The notes under the pieces: model-generated
The model's database searches: none
The model's input: the letters and a program-made list of their open reading frames with translations, nothing else
Told to the model about the DNA's origin: nothing
Part shown: piece by piece, positions 11,730 to 15,318 of the stretch
Numbering within the stretch: the stretch's first letter is position 1
Layout: every line of letters starts with the position of its first letter
Assembly (NCBI GenBank): GCA_964490635.1
Contig: CAZBCK010000022.1
Span: 1 to 15,318, forward strand
Source of the DNA: JAYEHC01 sp964490635
GTDB taxonomy: Bacteria > Patescibacteriota > Minisyncoccia > JAHIHE01 > JAGLIN01
Reading direction: 5' to 3'
DNA: 15,318 nt
Translations under genes and position numbers: made by a program

Positions 11730-13463
11730 TTATGTCGCCGCTGTAATAATATCCGGGTATTTCACAATATCTTTTCTTGCTAACCGATAAGCTGTTCCTT
11801 CTGCGGGAGTCGCTTCAAGATTATAAAGACCATCAGTTTCTTTCTGATACGAAATAATTCTATCACGCATAAAATTTAATATTTCTTCGGCAAATTTGTT
11901 TCCTTTTTTAGTCGCAATATCAGTTTTGGGACCAAAGAAATTTTGCAACGCTTCATTCATTCCGATTATTCCTATTGTTGAAAAATGATTTCCCCAATAC
12001 TCCCCTCTTTGTAATTTTATATTGGAAAGAAAATGTTTTGAGTACGGATATAATCCTTTCTCAGTAAAATTTTCAATAGTTTTTCTTTTTATTTCCAAAC
12101 TTTCTTTTGCCAGATCCATTATTTTTCCCAGACGATCATAAAAATCTTTTTTTTCTTTTGACAAATATCCAAGCCGTGGCAAATTTATTGTTACCACTCC
12201 GATTGATCCGGTTAAAGGATACGCCCCGAACAATCCTCCACCGCGTTTATAGAGCTCGCGGTTATCAAGACGCAGACGACAGCACATTGATCTGGCGTCT
12301 TCCGGATCCATATCACTATTTATATAATTTGCGAAATATGGAATCCCATATTTAGCAGTCATTTCCCAAATTGGTTCAAGATTTGGATCATCCCAGTCAA
12401 AATCTTTGGTAATATTGTATGTTGGAATTGGAAATGTAAAAACTCTCCCACTGGCATCACCTTCAGCCATAACCTCGGCAAACGCCTTATTGATAAGACC
12501 AATCTCGTTGGTAAAATCTTTGTATTGTTCTTTTTGCGGAATACCCCCGATAATCACCGCTTCGTCGGCAACAGTTGAAGGAATCGTCAGATCCATTGTC
12601 AGATTCGTAAAAGGTGTTTGAAAACCTACCCGCGTCGGCACATTCATATTAAAAATAAATTCCTGCATCGCTTGCTTTACATCTCTATAGGTAAGTTGAT
12701 CATATCTAATAAACGGAGCCAAAAGTGTGTCAAAACTTGAGAACGCTTGCGCGCCGGCCGACTCGCCTTGCAAGGTGTAAAAAAAATTCACAATCTGCCC
12801 TAGCGCTGATCTGAGATGTTTCGGCGGTTTGCTTTCCACTTTTCCATTAACTCCGCCAAACCCTTGCATTATCAAATCTTTCAAATCCCACCCACAACAA
12901 TAAGTCGCCAGAAGCCCGAGATCGTGAATGTGAAAATCTCCGCTGTTATAAGCTTTTCTAATCTCCGGAGGATAAATCTTTTCCACCCAATATTTTGAAG
13001 TGATTACATTTGCGATATAATTATTCAATCCTTGCAAGGAATATGACATATTGCTGTTTTCTTTCACTCGCCAGTCAATTTCATTTAAATAATCGTCAAC
13101 AAGATCCACCGATTTTTTTAATACTTCCTGGTTTTCTCTTAAAAGACGATGTTGTTCGCGGTAAATAATATACGCCTTCGCGGTATCAATATAATTTTCC
13201 CTGATCAAAAAATTCTCGACAATATCTTGTATTTCTTCTACCGTCGGCACTTCCGCTTTTATTTTCCCGCCTCCGTTTCGCACTGTAAATCTTTTGTTTA
13301 TCTCGTACTCTACTTTTTTTGCCAGCTCCTGCGCGTTCCGCTTGCTCCCTTCGTTAGTAACTTTAAAAGATTTATAAACCGCTTTGACAATTTTACTCTT
13401 GTCAAACTTAACTATTCTCCCGTCTCTTTTCCTGACTAATTTTACTTTTATTTTTTTATTCAT
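11730..13463 (-). CDS. nrdD: Anaerobic ribonucleoside-triphosphate reductase, C-terminally truncated
   Basis: NrdD makes deoxyribonucleotides from ribonucleoside triphosphates without oxygen. An N-terminal ATP-cone (about 6-105, opening VRKRDGRIVKFD) is the allosteric domain. The ten-stranded barrel core follows, with DFHIHDL (176-182), cysteines C189/C190 and the C394/C395 pair in SMCCRLRLDN, one of which should be the thiyl-radical cysteine. The frame is open and well conserved, but it stops after YPDIITAAT at 577 residues. Full-length relatives are about 650-710 and continue with a TNST/LPV segment, a four-cysteine zinc site and the glycyl-radical loop (RVxGY type). None of these is present, and only 30 bases remain before nrdG. 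Either the gene is broken, the missing domain is supplied in trans, or the assembly lost it. It lies 20 bases after the gene at 13484. Confidence 0.93.
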   Translation of the reverse strand: MNKKIKVKLVRKRDGRIVKFDKSKIVKAVYKSFKVTNEGSKRNAQELAKKVEYEINKRFTVRNGGGKIKAEVPTVEEIQDIVENFLIRENYIDTAKAYIIYREQHRLLRENQEVLKKSVDLVDDYLNEIDWRVKENSNMSYSLQGLNNYIANVITSKYWVEKIYPPEIRKAYNSGDFHIHDLGLLATYCCGWDLKDLIMQGFGGVNGKVESKPPKHLRSALGQIVNFFYTLQGESAGAQAFSSFDTLLAPFIRYDQLTYRDVKQAMQEFIFNMNVPTRVGFQTPFTNLTMDLTIPSTVADEAVIIGGIPQKEQYKDFTNEIGLINKAFAEVMAEGDASGRVFTFPIPTYNITKDFDWDDPNLEPIWEMTAKYGIPYFANYINSDMDPEDARSMCCRLRLDNRELYKRGGGLFGAYPLTGSIGVVTINLPRLGYLSKEKKDFYDRLGKIMDLAKESLEIKRKTIENFTEKGLYPYSKHFLSNIKLQRGEYWGNHFSTIGIIGMNEALQNFFGPKTDIATKKGNKFAEEILNFMRDRIISYQKETDGLYNLEATPAEGTAYRLARKDIVKYPDIITAAT

Positions 13464-13483
13464 TGAGATTTACGATTAGTAGA

Positions 13484-14707
13484 TTATTTTTTATCACAAT
13501 CACACACATAATTTTTATCACTCTCCTGCGAACGCCATGACGAGCTTCTGGTTCCTTCTAATATATGTATCCAATTAGCCGGCGTGCTTTTTTTCTTTTG
13601 ATTTAAATTTCCATAATACATTCCGTCGCTTAATTCAAGAGATGAAATCTCCATAGCATTGACAGAAGGTAATATTTTTGAACATGCCATTGGACAAGAT
13701 AGATTCACTTTCTCGCAAACCTCCTGACATTCCTCCAAAGTTTTAAAGGGTATTTCAACCGGACGACAGTAACAAGGAATTATTTTTTCAATGCATTTTC
13801 CGGTAGTAGAATTAAATTCATACCCGCATTCAAGCCCTTGACATACGACAACATCAATAGGAGCCTCGCAATCCGCACCTACAACTTTCTCCCCACACCT
13901 CACATCAAGCGCTGAATTTTCTTTAATTGTGAATTCGTTAGAATAAATCGGCTGATCGTCATTAACTCCATCCATGTTTCTTTTTATGCTTTTAACTCTA
14001 TATATCCCCGCTGAAACTTGTTTTGAATTTTTTTTAGATAAAGACATAATATTACCATCACACCAAGATTCTTGTTGGTCCCACTTATATTCCAGTTTAC
14101 CTTTTGATTTTATAAAAATAGGTCCATCTATATTACAATCCGCTCCACACGGACATTGTATATTTCTTACTTTTATCCAATCCTCATTTTCAAATCTTTC
14201 AATAGTATAAACAGGAAAATCCATTTTTTGTTCTTTATCTGAATTATTTTTAATAGTTATTTTTACCTTTTCTCCCTGATTATATTCTATTTTATCTGTG
14301 ATAATATTTATTTTTTTAAATAATTCTTCTTTAACTTTTCTACATTTCCCATTTTCGCATTCACAAGTATGCTGAGGTTTTTCCAAACATCTCTCACAAA
14401 AAATATTAAGATTAACCATTCTTTCAGATCTTTCCTTCTCTATTTTTTGAGCTTCTTTTAACGGAAGACATTCATATTCTTCTATTGAAATATCACAAGG
14501 TAAACACATATTAGAACCCGAATAAGCAAGCGCGCAATCCGAATCAATTTTACATTGTGTTTCAATAACAGGATTTGCAATCGGCAAATTCTTTTTAGGC
14601 GTTTTAAATAAATACGCCCCGCCGATAATTATCGTTCCCAGTCCCGTGAAAATAACTACAACCAAAAGTGTTTTTACTATCTTAATTGATAAAGATTCTT
14701 TTTTCAT
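13484..14707 (-). CDS. Membrane-anchored cysteine-rich extracellular protein
   Basis: I do not recognise a full-length family. A single membrane helix (about 11-32) after a short basic N-terminus anchors a large outside part of about 370 residues containing 27 cysteines, probably many disulfides. Three zones can be seen. Residues 50-125 hold ten cysteines in an eight-cysteine-cluster-like pattern (CKIDSDC, CLPCD, CERC, CECENGKC). Residues about 135-265 look like a beta-sandwich (NIITDKIEYNQGEKVKITIK opening) with a CPCGADC insert. Residues about 280-331 have a Kunitz-like spacing, with TTGKC (301-305) and FKTLEECQEVC (321-331). A Gly/Ser-rich tail ends in VCDCDKK. It lies just upstream of nrdD but has no obvious link with it; a surface inhibitor, adhesion or protective role is possible. 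Confidence 0.75.
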   Translation of the reverse strand: MKKESLSIKIVKTLLVVVIFTGLGTIIIGGAYLFKTPKKNLPIANPVIETQCKIDSDCALAYSGSNMCLPCDISIEEYECLPLKEAQKIEKERSERMVNLNIFCERCLEKPQHTCECENGKCRKVKEELFKKINIITDKIEYNQGEKVKITIKNNSDKEQKMDFPVYTIERFENEDWIKVRNIQCPCGADCNIDGPIFIKSKGKLEYKWDQQESWCDGNIMSLSKKNSKQVSAGIYRVKSIKRNMDGVNDDQPIYSNEFTIKENSALDVRCGEKVVGADCEAPIDVVVCQGLECGYEFNSTTGKCIEKIIPCYCRPVEIPFKTLEECQEVCEKVNLSCPMACSKILPSVNAMEISSLELSDGMYYGNLNQKKKSTPANWIHILEGTRSSSWRSQESDKNYVCDCDKK

Positions 14708-14725
14708 GTTTTTTGTTTCTATTTT

Positions 14726-14921
14726 TTACAACTCCAAACTAAAATTAATTAACCCCTTTTTTATGATCTTATCGCTGACTTCAAAACCTTTTAAATATTT
14801 AACTTCTTCTGAATAATTAATATCTTCAAAATAGGCGAGTTGTGTTCTGAAAATTTTTTCATTAAACTCATCTTTAAATATCTTTTTGCTCTTTTGTCAA
14901 TATCTCCGAATGCAATGCCAT
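14726..14921 (-). pseudogene. Remnant of AbiEii-type nucleotidyltransferase toxin gene
   Basis: On the minus strand the ATG at 14919-14921 opens MALHSEILTKEQKDI and then a stop. One base out of frame the reading continues as IFKDEFNEKIFRTQLAYFED and further to GLINFSLEL, with its stop at 14726. As I recall them, the first piece resembles the start and the second the end of AbiEii/AbiGii-family nucleotidyltransferases, which are normally over 200 residues. The central catalytic part (GGT...DxD-type region) is absent. This fits an internal deletion plus frameshift that removed the toxin core. It begins 14 bases after the stop of the companion gene at 14935, the normal position for the toxin of such a pair. 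Family assignment rests on short segments and needs a homology search. Confidence 0.5.
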
Positions 14922-14934
14922 TTCATTTAATTTA

Positions 14935-15213
14935 TTATTTTGCATATTTGTTGAAATATAAATTGAAATAATTTTTTACATCAGGCAAATAATTACAGCG
15001 TTTTTCTTTGGATTTCTTCATAAAAATTTTTGCCACTTTTTTAATACCCAGAATTTTAATCATTTCCTGAACGTCGTCCCAGTCGCCGTAATTCAAAACC
15101 GCCTCAACAATCGCTTCGTTGTTGAGTTTTTCGGGATCCTTCACATACCAAACAAGATATTTTCTCTTTTTGATAAACTGCTGAATATTCATCTTATAAT
15201 TTTTAATTTCCAT
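14935..15213 (-). CDS. Putative antitoxin-like partner of AbiEii-type toxin
   Basis: The 92-residue product is basic and largely helical, with the core KRKYLVWYVKDPEKLNNEAI (15-34), then VLNYGDWDDVQEMIKILG, and a lysine-rich C-terminus. Small proteins of this kind (the DUF6922-like group as I recall it) commonly precede AbiEii-family nucleotidyltransferase genes, where they are presumed antitoxins or accessory factors. The start at 15213 is supported by AGGAG seven bases upstream, one of the few good ribosome binding sites here; a second ATG at 15192 would give 85 residues. It overlaps the end of the small frame at 15203 by eleven bases, indicating translational coupling. The gene following it appears to be a decayed toxin, so this may be an orphan antitoxin. 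Family identity is moderate confidence. Confidence 0.65.
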   Translation of the reverse strand: MEIKNYKMNIQQFIKKRKYLVWYVKDPEKLNNEAIVEAVLNYGDWDDVQEMIKILGIKKVAKIFMKKSKEKRCNYLPDVKNYFNLYFNKYAK

Positions 15214-15316
15214 CCGTCCACTCCTGCTTATCCGGCGGATTTGATTCTAATAGTTCTCTCCATTTTTCATCAGTCAATCTGTCATCCATCGGATGCTTGA
15301 ATTCATAATAGCTCAT
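15203..15316 (-). CDS. Short acidic protein or C-terminus of a gene beyond the window
   Basis: The frame from ATG at 15316 encodes 37 residues, MSYYEFKHPMDDRLTDEKWR onward to a PPDKQEWTDGN ending, then TAA. It is polar and acidic with two Trp, has no membrane segment, and I do not recognise it. Its end overlaps the start of the next gene by eleven bases and contains that gene's Shine-Dalgarno, so the two are coupled. The window ends two bases upstream of the ATG, so a longer reading frame entering from the right cannot be excluded. Confidence 0.4.
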   Translation of the reverse strand: MSYYEFKHPMDDRLTDEKWRELLESNPPDKQEWTDGN

Positions 15317-15318
15317 TA

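Overview
The window looks like a chromosomal piece of a Candidate Phyla Radiation (Patescibacteria/Parcubacteria-type) bacterium with an anaerobic, fermentative lifestyle. The reasons are the very lysine- and AT-rich proteins, short compact genes, almost no Shine-Dalgarno sites, a class III anaerobic ribonucleotide reductase with its activase, a DUF167 protein, a small lysine-rich DNA-binding protein, and intergenic spaces filled with short palindromic repeats. Stop codons are TAA or TAG, with one clear TGA (the MFS gene at 7509), so UGA is a normal stop and not recoded to glycine as in Gracilibacteria/Absconditabacteria. This placement is inferred from content, not from a phylogenetic marker.

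Layout. 95-373 (-) is an unrecognised 92-residue protein with a strong ribosome binding site. 374-809 is non-coding with three AT-rich hairpins. 810-2727 (+) encodes F1-ATPase beta (atpD) and epsilon (atpC), with no other ATP synthase gene beside them. 2915-3826 (+) is prmC, meeting a convergent histone H1-like basic protein (3852-4067, -). 4077-5050 holds tRNA-Leu(CAA) amid dense repeats: an 8-bp tandem repeat, a 113-bp palindrome, and a nested inverted repeat enclosing the second copy of a 135-bp element whose first copy lies at 2736-2870. 5051-6340 (+) is a two-gene unit, a small membrane protein and an SDH-family Clp-fold protease, closed by a strong terminator.

6568-10356 (-) is a cell-envelope cluster read as a GT2 glycosyltransferase, then an MFS transporter, then undecaprenyl-diphosphatase (uppP), with hairpins or inverted repeats between the genes. 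10541-13463 (-) carries nrdD, nrdG and a DUF167 gene. nrdD stops at 577 codons, just before the zinc-binding and glycyl-radical C-terminus that class III reductases need, and that part is nowhere in the window. 13484-14707 (-) is a membrane-anchored protein with 27 cysteines. At the right edge (14726-15316, -) a small protein of the kind found beside AbiEii nucleotidyltransferase toxins precedes what looks like an internally deleted, frameshifted toxin remnant.

The most interesting points are the truncated NrdD beside an intact activase, the detached atpDC pair, the toxin scar, and a set of intergenic hairpins whose stems differ while the loop keeps a GAGCGAwAGCGGA-like core. I did not see a CRISPR array, an intact transposase or a clearly new multi-gene defence system.
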